Source: Dyadobacter sp. 50-39 (GTDB taxonomy: Bacteria; Bacteroidota; Bacteroidia; Cytophagales; Spirosomataceae). Taken from it: 64,000 bases of DNA. The stretch spans positions 62,001-126,000 of the forward strand of contig MKSR01000018.1 of NCBI GenBank assembly GCA_001898145.1, read 5' to 3'. Numbering within the stretch: position 1 is the stretch's first letter; every line of letters starts with the position of its first letter. Shown here in pieces: positions 42,590 to 51,440 of the stretch. The notes under the pieces are model-generated. The model was not told where the DNA came from and did no database searches. It saw only the letters and a program-made list of their open reading frames with translations. The translations under genes and the position numbers were made by a program.

Positions 42590-43342
42590 TCACTCCTTTA
42601 CAGCGATAAAAGGCGCCCAGAAAGCCGGATCGTAGCGTTCCCAGGCGTGGCAGGCGAAGGGCAAACGGTGTGCAGTGAGCTCATAGCTTGCTGCCGGACT
42701 TTTTTCAAACGAGAAAAGCATTGCTTCCCGCCAATGCGGTACACGAAGGAGAAACTTCATCGGTTTTAGCCGTGTCGCCTCCTGGCAGAACAACATATCT
42801 TCATTGCCTTTCCAGGAAGGATAAAAGAGGTTGTAGACCTTTAAGTAGCGTATAAAAGCGGAAATTCTCCGCAAAGAAAGGCCCCCATTCAGCACGACCC
42901 GCTGTGTCGACAACGCTGTAGCAAAGTCCTGGGCGGACTCCGCAGGAATGGTATCGTATTGAGGCTGGTGCAGCGACGGCGCGCCGATGTAATCATATCC
43001 TTTGGCACACCAGGTTTTCAGCTCGTCCCGGAACACGAATGCGTCGAGCTGATAGATGAGCATGTATTCGTAGGCCGTGAAAGTTTTGTAAAAATCGATA
43101 GACACCATGAGCCGGTTATAGGCATCGACTCCGGTGAAAAAACTGTTGTCGAAAGACTGAAATTTAAGCGATGGATATTGCTTTTGGAATGCGGAAAGGT
43201 CCAGGCCCGCCGGTTTCACAATGATGGCCGGATAATCGCCCAATACCTTCATGCATTGCTGCAACGACATCCGCTCTGCATCCGTGAGATTTTCCTGATA
43301 CACCGGTATTACCACCGCCACCAGCGACTTTTTTTCAGCCAT
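42590..43342 (-). CDS. DUF5672-family protein
   Basis: 250 residues from ATG 43342 (a TTG two codons earlier is in frame). The family is recognised by FYKTFTAYEYMLIYQLDAFV, CAKGYDYIGAPSLH, RVVLNGGLSLRRISAFI, and NEDMLFCQEA. DUF5672 proteins have a glycosyltransferase-like layout with an acidic D-x-F-V-F region and usually sit in polysaccharide gene sets. Function is not proven. The GT2 gene upstream on the same strand ends 21 nt before its start, supporting a joint role in sugar transfer. Confidence 0.82.
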   Translation of the reverse strand: MAEKKSLVAVVIPVYQENLTDAERMSLQQCMKVLGDYPAIIVKPAGLDLSAFQKQYPSLKFQSFDNSFFTGVDAYNRLMVSIDFYKTFTAYEYMLIYQLDAFVFRDELKTWCAKGYDYIGAPSLHQPQYDTIPAESAQDFATALSTQRVVLNGGLSLRRISAFIRYLKVYNLFYPSWKGNEDMLFCQEATRLKPMKFLLRVPHWREAMLFSFEKSPAASYELTAHRLPFACHAWERYDPAFWAPFIAVKE

Positions 43343-43363
43343 TGTCAATAATCATCCAGTTCT

Positions 43364-44341
43364 TTATTCCAATAAATCCCCTATTGCCGGCAGCCACCAG
43401 TCTTTGCTGCTAAACCGGTAGTAGCCGCGCAGCAGCTGGCTCAACACCGGGGTAAACCTTTTCCACCGGTTTTCGGGAAGGGCGGCGCGGGTATAAAAAT
43501 GTTTTTGCGAAAGATACAGTTTGATCAGCTTCTCACGCGGCACAAACGGAAGTGCGCGAAGGAGCAGATACAGCTCATGCAGCTTGTCGGCCTTCTCCTC
43601 CAAAGGCATGAGTTTCTGCTTCCGGTCACGTTTGAAACGGTCGGAAAGCTGCACTTTTTCAACTTTATTACCGAATCCAACCTGCTGGCTGGAATGAATG
43701 CGATAGGAAATGAGCGTGTCGGGGATGAAATCGATCTTGGCTTCCAGGCTCAGTACCATAGCTATCCAGGCGTCGTGGATGAGATCCTGCACATGGGTGG
43801 GGAAAGGCATCAGCCGTTTAAGGCATGATTTGCGAATGGCCAGTGTGGCGCCGGTAACTACAAACCCGTTGAACAGGATTTCATGCGACCTGCCGCTTCT
43901 CCACAGCTGCTGCCGCGCCTCGTTAAACTCTATTTCCTGCCAGATAGTACCTCCGGTGGGTTTCGAATAGTCGTCGATTTTCTCCGCGTCGCTGAAAACG
44001 GCGTCCAGCTCGGGATGTGCATCCAGGTATGCCAGCTGTTTATCAACCTTGTCATTCCGCCAGCGATCGTCCTGGTCGCACAGGAAAATGATGTCCCCCT
44101 CACACAGGGAAAGGCATTTTTCAAAATTTCTGGTCGAGCCAAGGTTCTCCTCATTCACATGGATGCGTACGGGAAATTTGCTCGTAGCAGCAAAAGATTT
44201 TATGATTTCAATAGTGTCGTCCTTCGATCTATCGTCGCAAACAACTAATTCGTCCACCGAAACCCTCTGATCAGCAATGCTCTTCAACTGTTCGGGCAGA
44301 TACTTTGCCCCGTTGTAAGTACACATAGCCACTGAAATCAT
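43364..44341 (-). CDS. Family 2 glycosyltransferase
   Basis: 325 residues from ATG 44341 (MISVAMCTYNGAKYLPEQL). Upstream in-frame codons to 44398 overlap a TAACTTTG -7 box (44398-44405, minus strand), so they are not translated. GT-A fold: SVAMCTYNGAKYLPEQLKSI, VVCDDRSKDDT, and DIIFLCDQDDRWRNDKV with the metal-binding D-x-D-type motif; YRIHSSQQVG is typical of rhamnosyl-type GT2 enzymes. It likely adds a sugar to a cell-surface glycan. DUF5672 follows. Confidence 0.9.
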   Translation of the reverse strand: MISVAMCTYNGAKYLPEQLKSIADQRVSVDELVVCDDRSKDDTIEIIKSFAATSKFPVRIHVNEENLGSTRNFEKCLSLCEGDIIFLCDQDDRWRNDKVDKQLAYLDAHPELDAVFSDAEKIDDYSKPTGGTIWQEIEFNEARQQLWRSGRSHEILFNGFVVTGATLAIRKSCLKRLMPFPTHVQDLIHDAWIAMVLSLEAKIDFIPDTLISYRIHSSQQVGFGNKVEKVQLSDRFKRDRKQKLMPLEEKADKLHELYLLLRALPFVPREKLIKLYLSQKHFYTRAALPENRWKRFTPVLSQLLRGYYRFSSKDWWLPAIGDLLE

Positions 44342-44452
44342 AATGTGTATCTGTATTTTATATTTTTGTAAAAGCTTCCCGGTGCGATTTTGAGCCACAA
44401 AGTTACGTGGTTGTGCCGGTAATTAAACGAAAAGTTATTTAAAAGCACCCGA

Positions 44453-45004
44453 ATGGCATTACCAGAACAGCTCAAAAAGGCGATTATCCAAATGCCTGCC
44501 AAAGAAAAGGATAAACTGCTCCTGAGACTGATCACCAAAGACAAAACCCTGAGCGACCGGCTCCATTTCGAGCTTATTGAGGACAGTTCTACCATTCCCG
44601 AACGGCGGGAGGAACTGATGGGGCGGATCGTGCGGACATCCAGGTTCAACCAGAACACGCCCGGCTGGGTGCTGGTCGACATGCGCAGCCTTAGCGCGGA
44701 TATTGCTTACCATGTGAAGGTTACCAAAGACAAGACAGGCGGTATCGAACTCAATCTTTTCCTGCTCAATACTTTTCTGGAAAGCTACTCGGATATTCTG
44801 CGGACCTATTCTTCCCGCGCCGATACCTGTGCATTGTACATTGCCAAAAAAGCACAGGTAATCCTCAACGGGCTGAACAAACTCGACGAGGACTACCGGA
44901 CCGATTATATCAAAGACGCGAACCGGATGCTGCAACTTGTTTTCAGTCTCTGTTCCAAAATGTACGCCCGGCAAATGGAACTGCCGCACGAAGTCGAATT
45001 TTAA
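44453..45004 (+). CDS. Conserved-looking helical protein of unknown function
   Basis: 183 residues. I do not recognise a family. It is soluble and largely helical, with a charged N-terminal segment (KKAIIQMPAKEKDKLLLRLI) and a C-terminal half with regular hydrophobic spacing (LFLLNTFLESYSDILRTYSS, YAKKAQ-like helices). It starts at ATG 44453 and is followed after 14 nt by a cysteine hydrolase, suggesting one transcript and perhaps a shared task. It is divergent from the glycosyltransferase. Confidence 0.72.
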   Translation: MALPEQLKKAIIQMPAKEKDKLLLRLITKDKTLSDRLHFELIEDSSTIPERREELMGRIVRTSRFNQNTPGWVLVDMRSLSADIAYHVKVTKDKTGGIELNLFLLNTFLESYSDILRTYSSRADTCALYIAKKAQVILNGLNKLDEDYRTDYIKDANRMLQLVFSLCSKMYARQMELPHEVEF

Positions 45005-45018
45005 ACACTCCATTCACA

Positions 45019-45813
45019 ATGAAAAAAACCGCATTGCTGATCATCGACGCGCAGTACGATTTCTGTAATCCCGACGGGACTTTATATGTGCCCGGCGCCG
45101 AAAAAGATGTAGAGCGCATCGCCAATCTCATCGCATTGGAGGGGGATCGCATCGATACGATATTTCTCACGCTCGACACCCACAAGGTGCTCGATATCGC
45201 GCACCCGCTCTTCTGGGAGGATCAGAACGGTAATACGGTGGCGCCATTTACCCGCATTTCCAGTAAGTCGGTAGAGGCAGGCAGATGGATACCGCGGTAC
45301 CACAAAGAATATGTTTTGAAATACTTGCAAACCCTGGAAGCGGAAGGTGAATTCCAGCATTTTATTTGGCCGGAGCACTGTCTTGCCGGCTCCAAAGGCG
45401 CTTCGGTTGACGATACCCTTATGCGTGCAGTGCTGGCGTGGACGCACCGCACACGCCGCGATTACAGAACGGTTTCCAAAGGAATTAATCCGCTTACCGA
45501 GCATTTCGGGGTGTTCAAAGCACAGGTACCAGTGGCCGATGCCCCCGAAACCGAGCTGGATGAACGCTTTCTGGCAGAATTGAGCGCTTTCGACCAGGTA
45601 CTCATTGCCGGAGAAGCCCGCTCGCATTGCGTGGCTACCAGCATCCGTCAAATCGTGAAGTATGCCCCGGCATTAGCCGCGAAGGCCATTGCATTGACAG
45701 ACTGTATGTCCGACGTCCCCAACTTCGGACATTTTGCAGATCCGATATTCGAAGAGGCTGCAAAAAGCGGCATGAAGTTTTTGAAAGCCGGCCAGGTATT
45801 TAAAGAAAACTAA
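45019..45813 (+). CDS. Isochorismatase-fold cysteine hydrolase (nicotinamidase-like)
   Basis: 264 residues. Catalytic Asp in LLIIDAQYDFCNPDG (Asp10), Lys probably in RTVSKGINP, and Cys in AGEARSHCVATSI. The metal-site residues of nicotinamidases appear as TLDTHKVLDIAHPLFW (D-x-H and a later H). Nicotinamidase makes nicotinic acid from nicotinamide in NAD salvage, but this protein is longer than typical PncA (~210) and has an insertion around residues 70-110, so another amide may be the substrate. Likely co-transcribed with the preceding unknown gene. Confidence 0.82.
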   Translation: MKKTALLIIDAQYDFCNPDGTLYVPGAEKDVERIANLIALEGDRIDTIFLTLDTHKVLDIAHPLFWEDQNGNTVAPFTRISSKSVEAGRWIPRYHKEYVLKYLQTLEAEGEFQHFIWPEHCLAGSKGASVDDTLMRAVLAWTHRTRRDYRTVSKGINPLTEHFGVFKAQVPVADAPETELDERFLAELSAFDQVLIAGEARSHCVATSIRQIVKYAPALAAKAIALTDCMSDVPNFGHFADPIFEEAAKSGMKFLKAGQVFKEN

Positions 45814-45888
45814 ATGCCGGTGCTTTTGGTTACAATAGTATCACATCATCATTCAAACTAATATCATAATTCCTCCAATAACCCCGCT

Positions 45889-48753
45889 ATGATGCAATTA
45901 GCTGTGCCCCGGATCGAGGCCGATCAGTTCGATGAACTGGATCCGAGACAATACATTCTGATCAAAGGTGCCCGTGTCAACAACCTGAAAAACGTAGATG
46001 TGGCGATCCCCCGCAACAAGCTGGTCGTCATTACGGGCCTTTCGGGATCGGGAAAATCGTCGCTGGCCTTCGATACTTTGTTCGCGGAGGGTCAGCGTAT
46101 GTACGTGGAGAGCCTTAGCAGCTACGCACGCCAGTTCCTCGGCCGGATGGAGAAGCCGGAAGTAGAGTATATCAAAGGCATTTCACCGGCGATTGCGATC
46201 GAGCAGAAAGTAAATACCCGCAATCCGCGGTCGACCGTAGGTACTTCCACCGAGATTTACGATTATCTCAAACTGCTTTTCGCACGCATCGGGCATACCT
46301 ATTCGCCGGTTTCTGGCGAAATCGTGCGGAAAGATTCTGTAACCGACGTTGTCAACTACATGCTCGCGCACGACGAGGGTACGCGTGTGATGATACTCGC
46401 GCCCCTGCTCATCCGCGACGGACGTTCGCAGATCGAGGAGCTCACCATATTGCTTTCCAAAGGTTATAACCGCATTATACTCAACGAGGAAGTCGTTTCT
46501 ATCGAGGATATTCTCGAAAAGCCTGACCATTTCTCCCAGGCAGGGAACCAGGTGTTTATCCTCATCGACCGTGCTGCGATACGCCACAACGACGAGGATA
46601 CGCAATACCGCCTCTCCGATTCCGTGCAAACCGCCTTTTTCGAAGGGGAAGGTACCTGTACCGTACATGTGGTAGGGGGTGAAAAGAGAGTATTTTCGGA
46701 CAAGTTCGAACTCGACGGCATCACATTCGAAGAGCCGACCGTCAATCTTTTCAGCTTTAATAACCCTTTCGGCGCCTGTAAAAGGTGTGAGGGTTTCGGC
46801 AAAATATTGGGTATCGATCCTGATCTGGTCATTCCCGATAAAAATCTCTCGGTGTACGACGGTGCCATCGCACCCTGGCGTACCGAGAAGATGGGCGAAT
46901 GGCTTGTCCCGCTCGTGCGCAACGGCGTAAAATTCGATTTCCCTATCCACAGACCTTACAAAGACCTCACTCCGGCCCAAAAGGAGCTGCTCTGGACCGG
47001 TAACCAATATTTCGACGGGATCAACGATTTCATTGCGGAACTCGAATCCCAAACGCATAAGATCCAGTACCGCGTTATGCTCTCGCGGTTCCGCGGCCGC
47101 ACCACCTGCCCCGACTGCCGCGGTTCACGGTTGCGGAAAGATGCTTCCTATGTCAAAATAGGCGGCAAATCCATTACCGATCTGGTGCTCATGCCGATCC
47201 AGGATGTTTCTGAGTTTTTCAAACAGCTTGAAACGGGCGACCACGACCGCCAGATTGCACGCCGCGTGCTGACAGAAATTGAATCCCGACTCGACTACAT
47301 GAACCGGGTAGGACTTGGTTACCTGACGCTGAACCGGCTGACCAGTACTTTGTCAGGGGGAGAATTTCAGCGCATTAAACTCGCTACCTCGCTGGGAAGT
47401 GCCCTGGTGGGCTCCATGTACATTCTCGACGAACCCAGCATTGGCCTCCATCCACGTGACACGCAAAGGCTCGTAGGCGTATTGGAATCGCTCCGCGACC
47501 TGGGAAATACCGTCATTGTGGTAGAACACGAAGAAGAGGTCATGCACGCAGCAGACCAGATCATCGACATTGGCCCCGAAGCCGGAACCGGCGGCGGTCA
47601 TGTGGTTTTTCAGGGTAATCAAAGCGATATCGAGGCGTTGAAAGCCGATGGAGACGGTCAGGAAGTTGAGGGGGCGGTTCAGTCCCATACCCTCGATTTT
47701 TTACTTGGGCACGATTCTATCCCGGTGCCTGCCGTTCGGAGAAAATCATTGCATTTCCTTGAAATCAAAGGGGCGCGGGAGAATAACCTGAAAGAACTGG
47801 ATGTTAAAATCCCTTTGAATAACCTCACAGTCGTCACCGGCGTCAGCGGTTCAGGGAAATCCACCCTGATCCGGAAAATTCTATATCCTGCATTGATGCG
47901 GCTCAAAGGCGAGTTCAGTGAAGATGTGGGACGGTTCGACGAACTGACCGGCAGTATCGACCGCATTGAGGCCGTTGAAATGATCGACCAGAACCCCATC
48001 GGGAAATCGTCGCGCTCGAACCCGGTCACTTATATTAAAGCTTACGATTACATCCGGCAAATGATGTCGGAACAGCCGCTTTCGAAGGCGCGCGGTTATA
48101 AGCCTTCGCATTTCTCCTTCAATGTCGACGGCGGACGCTGCGAGATCTGCCAGGGCGAAGGCCAGGTGAAGATCGAAATGCAGTTTATGGCCGATATTTA
48201 TCTCACCTGCGAGGGCTGTAATGGCAAGCGTTTCAAGCAGGAAGTACAGGAAGTTAAGTATCAGGACAAGGACGTGGCTGAAATCCTGGATATGACCGTA
48301 GACGAGGCGATCGGTTTCTTCAGGGAATCGGAACCCAAGCTGGCCGATAAGTTGCTGCCATTGCAGGAAGTAGGACTTGGTTACGTGGGATTGGGACAGT
48401 CGTCGAACACATTGTCCGGCGGGGAAGCACAGCGCGTGAAGCTCGCCTCATTCCTCGGCAAAGGTTCGTCCAACAAAGGCAAAACGCTCTTCATTTTCGA
48501 CGAGCCAACCACCGGTCTGCATTTCCACGACATCAAGAAGCTTCTTAAAGCCATTAATGCATTGGTGGAGCAAGGCGATAGTGTGATCATCATCGAGCAC
48601 AATATGGAAGTCATCAAAAGTGCCGACTGGATCATCGACCTAGGCCCCGAAGGCGGCGAAAACGGCGGCCAGCTCACCTTCACCGGCACCCCAGAAGAAA
48701 TGGTTAAGCTCGAAGGGAATTACACGGCGGAATTTTTGAGGGAGAAAATTTGA
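45889..48753 (+). CDS. uvrA: Excinuclease ABC subunit A
   Basis: 954 residues. UvrA finds bulky DNA lesions and loads UvrB. Two ABC ATPase halves are complete: [20 protein letters not shown] (Walker A1), [16 protein letters not shown], then [13 protein letters not shown] (Walker A2), [16 protein letters not shown] and [13 protein letters not shown]. Zinc sites are CKRCEGFG with [10 protein letters not shown], and CEICQGEG with CEGCNGKR. Position 1 could be either of two adjacent ATG codons (45889, 45892). Bacteroidota often carry several uvrA copies; whether this is the main one cannot be judged here. Confidence 0.96.
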   Translation: MMQLAVPRIEADQFDELDPRQYILIKGARVNNLKNVDVAIPRNKLVVITGLSGSGKSSLAFDTLFAEGQRMYVESLSSYARQFLGRMEKPEVEYIKGISPAIAIEQKVNTRNPRSTVGTSTEIYDYLKLLFARIGHTYSPVSGEIVRKDSVTDVVNYMLAHDEGTRVMILAPLLIRDGRSQIEELTILLSKGYNRIILNEEVVSIEDILEKPDHFSQAGNQVFILIDRAAIRHNDEDTQYRLSDSVQTAFFEGEGTCTVHVVGGEKRVFSDKFELDGITFEEPTVNLFSFNNPFGACKRCEGFGKILGIDPDLVIPDKNLSVYDGAIAPWRTEKMGEWLVPLVRNGVKFDFPIHRPYKDLTPAQKELLWTGNQYFDGINDFIAELESQTHKIQYRVMLSRFRGRTTCPDCRGSRLRKDASYVKIGGKSITDLVLMPIQDVSEFFKQLETGDHDRQIARRVLTEIESRLDYMNRVGLGYLTLNRLTSTLSGGEFQRIKLATSLGSALVGSMYILDEPSIGLHPRDTQRLVGVLESLRDLGNTVIVVEHEEEVMHAADQIIDIGPEAGTGGGHVVFQGNQSDIEALKADGDGQEVEGAVQSHTLDFLLGHDSIPVPAVRRKSLHFLEIKGARENNLKELDVKIPLNNLTVVTGVSGSGKSTLIRKILYPALMRLKGEFSEDVGRFDELTGSIDRIEAVEMIDQNPIGKSSRSNPVTYIKAYDYIRQMMSEQPLSKARGYKPSHFSFNVDGGRCEICQGEGQVKIEMQFMADIYLTCEGCNGKRFKQEVQEVKYQDKDVAEILDMTVDEAIGFFRESEPKLADKLLPLQEVGLGYVGLGQSSNTLSGGEAQRVKLASFLGKGSSNKGKTLFIFDEPTTGLHFHDIKKLLKAINALVEQGDSVIIIEHNMEVIKSADWIIDLGPEGGENGGQLTFTGTPEEMVKLEGNYTAEFLREKI

Positions 48754-48759
48754 AATTGC

Positions 48760-48791
48760 GAAGTATGTCACTTAACTTAGTGACATACTTC
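48760..48791 (+). promoter_or_regulatory. Palindromic operator upstream of the Xre-RES module
   Basis: Perfect 13-bp inverted repeat GAAGTATGTCACT (48760-48772) / AGTGACATACTTC (48779-48791) with a 6-nt centre, between uvrA and the antitoxin and 13 nt before its ATG. No T run follows, so it is more likely a binding site for the antitoxin (autoregulation) than a terminator. Confidence 0.7.
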
Positions 48792-48804
48792 ACCACGAAA
48801 CACT

Positions 48805-49236
48805 ATGTCCACACCCGTCCGGCTTTTTGAGGAAGAATTTGTTCCCTACGGCAAGCAGCCTGCATCCGAATACGCGGTGGTGAAGACATCACGCGAGGGC
48901 ATTTTACGCTCCGTTGCCGATGATGTTTCGGATCTCGTAGGACTGACCGACAATGAAATCGCTTACATATTGGGCATGACGCCCCGTAACCTCCACCGCA
49001 TTCAAGGCGAAAAGCGGCTTGCTACCGATGCTTCCGAGCGGCTTTTGTTACTAAGGAATATACTTATCCATGCGCTGGATACTTTTGAGGGTAAGGAAAA
49101 TGTGGTAAGGCATTGGCTGCGGACGCCGATAGCCGAGCTTAACGACCAGACACCCCTGCAAATGATGGACACCGTTACGGGTTTTGGGCTGGTCGACAAT
49201 GTGCTGGGCCGCCTGGATTATGGTTTACCCGCCTGA
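48805..49236 (+). CDS. Xre/ParS-type antitoxin (DUF2384 toxin-binding domain)
   Basis: 143 residues. An N-terminal helix-turn-helix-like region (SREGILRSVADDVSDLVGLT, DNEIAYILGMTPRNLHRI) precedes the DUF2384 C-terminal domain (ALDTFEGKENVVRHWLRTPI, DQTPLQMMDTVTGFGLVDNV, LGRLDYGLPA). In the known RES-Xre systems this protein neutralises the RES toxin by covering its active site and represses its own promoter. The toxin gene starts 12 nt later. The palindrome upstream is a fitting operator. Confidence 0.92.
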   Translation: MSTPVRLFEEEFVPYGKQPASEYAVVKTSREGILRSVADDVSDLVGLTDNEIAYILGMTPRNLHRIQGEKRLATDASERLLLLRNILIHALDTFEGKENVVRHWLRTPIAELNDQTPLQMMDTVTGFGLVDNVLGRLDYGLPA

Positions 49237-49248
49237 TCGCGTTCGCCT

Positions 49249-49713
49249 ATGCCATTGGTATACAGGATCACACGTGAAAAGTACCGGAATGAGGCGCTTT
49301 CAACCGAAGGGGCCAGGTTATTCGGGGCGCGGTGGAACCCAAAAGGCGTTGGCGTACTTTATACGACATCCACTCCCGAGCTTGGGTTGGTAGAAACCCT
49401 TGGACACGCACCCGGCGTACGCTACGAGGATCTCCCCGAATACTGGCTTTCGTCTATCAAAATGCCCGACGACATCAGGCATTACGCACGAGAAGATCTG
49501 CCCGCTTTTTGGCAGGACAAGACCTATGGCAGGACGCAATTCTGGCTCAAAGACTGGCTAATCAAACCCGACGTACTAGCAATCGGCATTCCGTCGGTGA
49601 TTGTACCTTTTTCTTCCAATATTATCCTACATCCGGAGCACCCGTTGTTTTCGGATATCAAGCTGATGGTTCAAGAGCCCATTCCAATTGACCGGCGCTT
49701 GTGGCGCAGCTAG
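49249..49713 (+). CDS. RES-domain toxin (NAD-degrading type)
   Basis: 154 residues. The RES domain is visible through VYRITREKYRN, GARLFGARWNPKGVGVLYTT (conserved R-x-x-G-x-R-W-N), STPELGLVETLGHA (conserved Glu), and a C-terminal VPFSSNIILHPEHPLFSDIK (conserved Ser-x-N). Characterised RES toxins cleave NAD+ by phosphorolysis or hydrolysis and halt growth. The key Arg, Tyr, Glu and Ser positions appear present, so it is probably active when free. Second gene of a bicistronic module with the Xre antitoxin. Confidence 0.92.
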   Translation: MPLVYRITREKYRNEALSTEGARLFGARWNPKGVGVLYTTSTPELGLVETLGHAPGVRYEDLPEYWLSSIKMPDDIRHYAREDLPAFWQDKTYGRTQFWLKDWLIKPDVLAIGIPSVIVPFSSNIILHPEHPLFSDIKLMVQEPIPIDRRLWRS

Positions 49714-49832
49714 CCCTTCCTGCGCTTCATTTTCTCGCAAATTTCAGTGGCCTGAAACACTTTCCTGCCCGTATTCAACAGTAAAGACGCCCCAGAGGGG
49801 ACTTATTCAGGCTAAACCAAAATTTGGATTTC

Positions 49833-50669
49833 ATGAAGTTATATAAGACCGAAAATGGCATCCTCCTTGAAAACGAGGACGTTTTCTATCGCCTCCACGA
49901 AACAGACTGGGACGTTGTCGTGAACAGGAACAACCTGTACGAATGGCTGGAAACGCAGGCGAAAAGCCTTATTGCACTGACATTCACCGACGATATACCC
50001 ATGCCGGAAGTGCTCGCGCCCATTGGTACCCAGGAAGTATGGGCTTCGGGTGTGACCTATTTCAAAAGCCGCACCGCACGGATGGAGGAGTCCGAAAAAG
50101 CAGGCGGCGGCAGTTTCTACGACCGCGTATATGAAGCTGAACGCCCCGAGTTATTCTTTAAATCGACCGCCTCGCGCGTGGTGGGCAACCACGGCACAGT
50201 GCGAATCCGCAAAGATTCAACCTGGGATGTTCCCGAGCCGGAACTGACGCTTTTTGCGACTTCCGAAGGCGCATTGGTAGGCTATACGATCGGGAACGAT
50301 ATGAGTTCCAGAAGCATCGAAGGCGAAAACCCGCTGTATTTGCCGCAAGCCAAATCTTACACCGGTAGTGCTGCGTTAGGACCTTGCCTTTATGTATTCA
50401 AAGAGCAACTCGGCGCGGATACCGTGATCGACCTTTCGATCGTGCGAGGAGGCGAGGAGGTTTTCAATGGAGAAGTCGCATTGTCGCAAATGAAGCGCAA
50501 GCCTGAGGAGCTGCTGCATTTCCTCTACCGCGAAATGGATTTCCCGCAGGGCGCATACCTCATGACAGGCACGGGTATCGTACCATCGTCCGATTTTACC
50601 CTGCAAGCGGGGGACATAGTGCACATTACCATAGAGCCGATTGGTACGCTGACCAACACAGTAGGCTAA
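49833..50669 (+). CDS. Fumarylacetoacetase-fold family protein
   Basis: 278 residues from ATG 49833 (a TTG three codons earlier is in frame). The FAH C-terminal fold is shown by EVWASGVTYFKSR, RPELFFKSTASRVVG, metal ligands in WDVPEPELTLF (E-x-E) and GYTIGNDMSSRSIEG (Asp), and LPQAKSYTGSAALGPCL. The LPQAKSY context is found in sugar-acid dehydratases such as 2-keto-3-deoxy-pentonate dehydratase; I think that more likely than true fumarylacetoacetase, but it is not certain. Monocistronic with a very strong terminator. Confidence 0.87.
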   Translation: MKLYKTENGILLENEDVFYRLHETDWDVVVNRNNLYEWLETQAKSLIALTFTDDIPMPEVLAPIGTQEVWASGVTYFKSRTARMEESEKAGGGSFYDRVYEAERPELFFKSTASRVVGNHGTVRIRKDSTWDVPEPELTLFATSEGALVGYTIGNDMSSRSIEGENPLYLPQAKSYTGSAALGPCLYVFKEQLGADTVIDLSIVRGGEEVFNGEVALSQMKRKPEELLHFLYREMDFPQGAYLMTGTGIVPSSDFTLQAGDIVHITIEPIGTLTNTVG

Positions 50670-50670
50670 A

Positions 50671-50713
50671 AAATCAAAAAGCTGCGGGATCGACTCCCGC
50701 AGCTTTTTGATTT
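50671..50713. terminator. Bidirectional intrinsic terminator
   Basis: Perfect 19-bp stem (50671-50689 with 50695-50713), core AAAAAGCTGCGGGA / TCCCGCAGCTTTTT, 5-nt loop. It serves the fumarylacetoacetase-fold gene and the convergent 126-residue gene. Confidence 0.93.
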
Positions 50714-50729
50714 CAAATGATAATATCTC

Positions 50730-51110
50730 TTATGAATGGCCCAGTTTGGGAATAAAGGTAAAGATTACACATCTCACCGCACTTACCAACTTGGTCACCA
50801 TCGATTCACCCTCGCTTTCTTCGGGCTCGGTTTCAAAGAATGCGGCCGGTCCTTCTTCCAGAATGCGGGCATTCAATGTCATAACCTGAGAATTTACGCT
50901 TGCGTTTTTGATAAGGCCTGCGTGCTTCACCTGCACCGGCGCTTTCGCTTTCAAAACGGGCCGGGCCTTTCTCACCACTGCCTTTTCGGTTACACATTCC
51001 TTGCCGGACTGCAATTTTCTGTGTGCAACAAACATGTTGTGTACATAGCCCGTTGCGCTGGCTTGCAGACTGATGATTGTGAGCAATATGACGATTCTGA
51101 GTGTTTTCAT
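50730..51110 (-). CDS. Small secreted protein of unknown function
   Basis: 126 residues. A signal peptide (LRIVILLTIISLQASA) precedes a basic middle (KAVVRKARPVLKAKAPVQVK) and an acidic stretch (EEGPAAFFETEPEESEGES), ending KLVSAVRCVIFTFIPKLGHS. I do not recognise it. Two Cys residues (one near 39, one near 114) could pair. It has its own promoter and shares the terminator with the convergent gene, so it is a separate transcription unit. Confidence 0.68.
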   Translation of the reverse strand: MKTLRIVILLTIISLQASATGYVHNMFVAHRKLQSGKECVTEKAVVRKARPVLKAKAPVQVKHAGLIKNASVNSQVMTLNARILEEGPAAFFETEPEESEGESMVTKLVSAVRCVIFTFIPKLGHS

Positions 51111-51177
51111 GGCTTGTATTCAATCGTTAAGAATCCCGGATGGATCGTATGGAATTATGTGTAACTAATTGACCTTA

Positions 51178-51209
51178 CAAATATATATGTTTCATTAGGT
51201 ATCTTGCAA
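51178..51209 (-). promoter_or_regulatory. Candidate promoter of the 126-residue gene
   Basis: On the minus strand TTG (51209-51207), 21-nt spacer, then TATATTTG (51185-51178), matching TAnnTTTG. It lies about 70 nt before the start codon. Confidence 0.55.
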
Positions 51210-51385
51210 TACATAGTACCTTGTTTTTAACATTTTTTTCGAATTTTTTTTCGGAACTTCTTTAAAGTACAATGGCTGGCCGGATAACAGATGTAAAAGT
51301 ACTATAAAAGGTTGCTCAAGATATTCTAAAAAAGACGAAACGTAGAAATTTCCAGCTGAACAGTAGCAGGTTACGGATAAATTGA

Positions 51386-51418
51386 AAAGCGCCGGCAGGA
51401 AATTCCTGCCGGCGCTTT
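51386..51418 (-). terminator. Intrinsic terminator of der
   Basis: Perfect 16-bp stem AAAGCGCCGGCAGGAA / TTCCTGCCGGCGCTTT with a 1-nt gap at the centre, ending TTTTC on the minus strand. It lies 20 nt after the der stop. Confidence 0.88.
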
Positions 51419-51440
51419 CGTCATGAGCTGATCCTCCTTC

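Larger units (their letters stand above)
51111..51440. other. Gene-free 330-bp region upstream of the small secreted protein
   Basis: AT-rich spacer between a leftward gene start and the end of der. It contains the promoter at 51178-51209 and the terminator at 51386-51418. Between them I see nothing recognisable. Confidence 0.55.

Noticed and set aside
12950-50000. A designed NAD-based system linking nadK, nadC, the nicotinamidase-like enzyme and the RES toxin
   Set aside because: The genes are up to 36 kb apart in unrelated operons; sharing NAD as a theme is probably coincidence.
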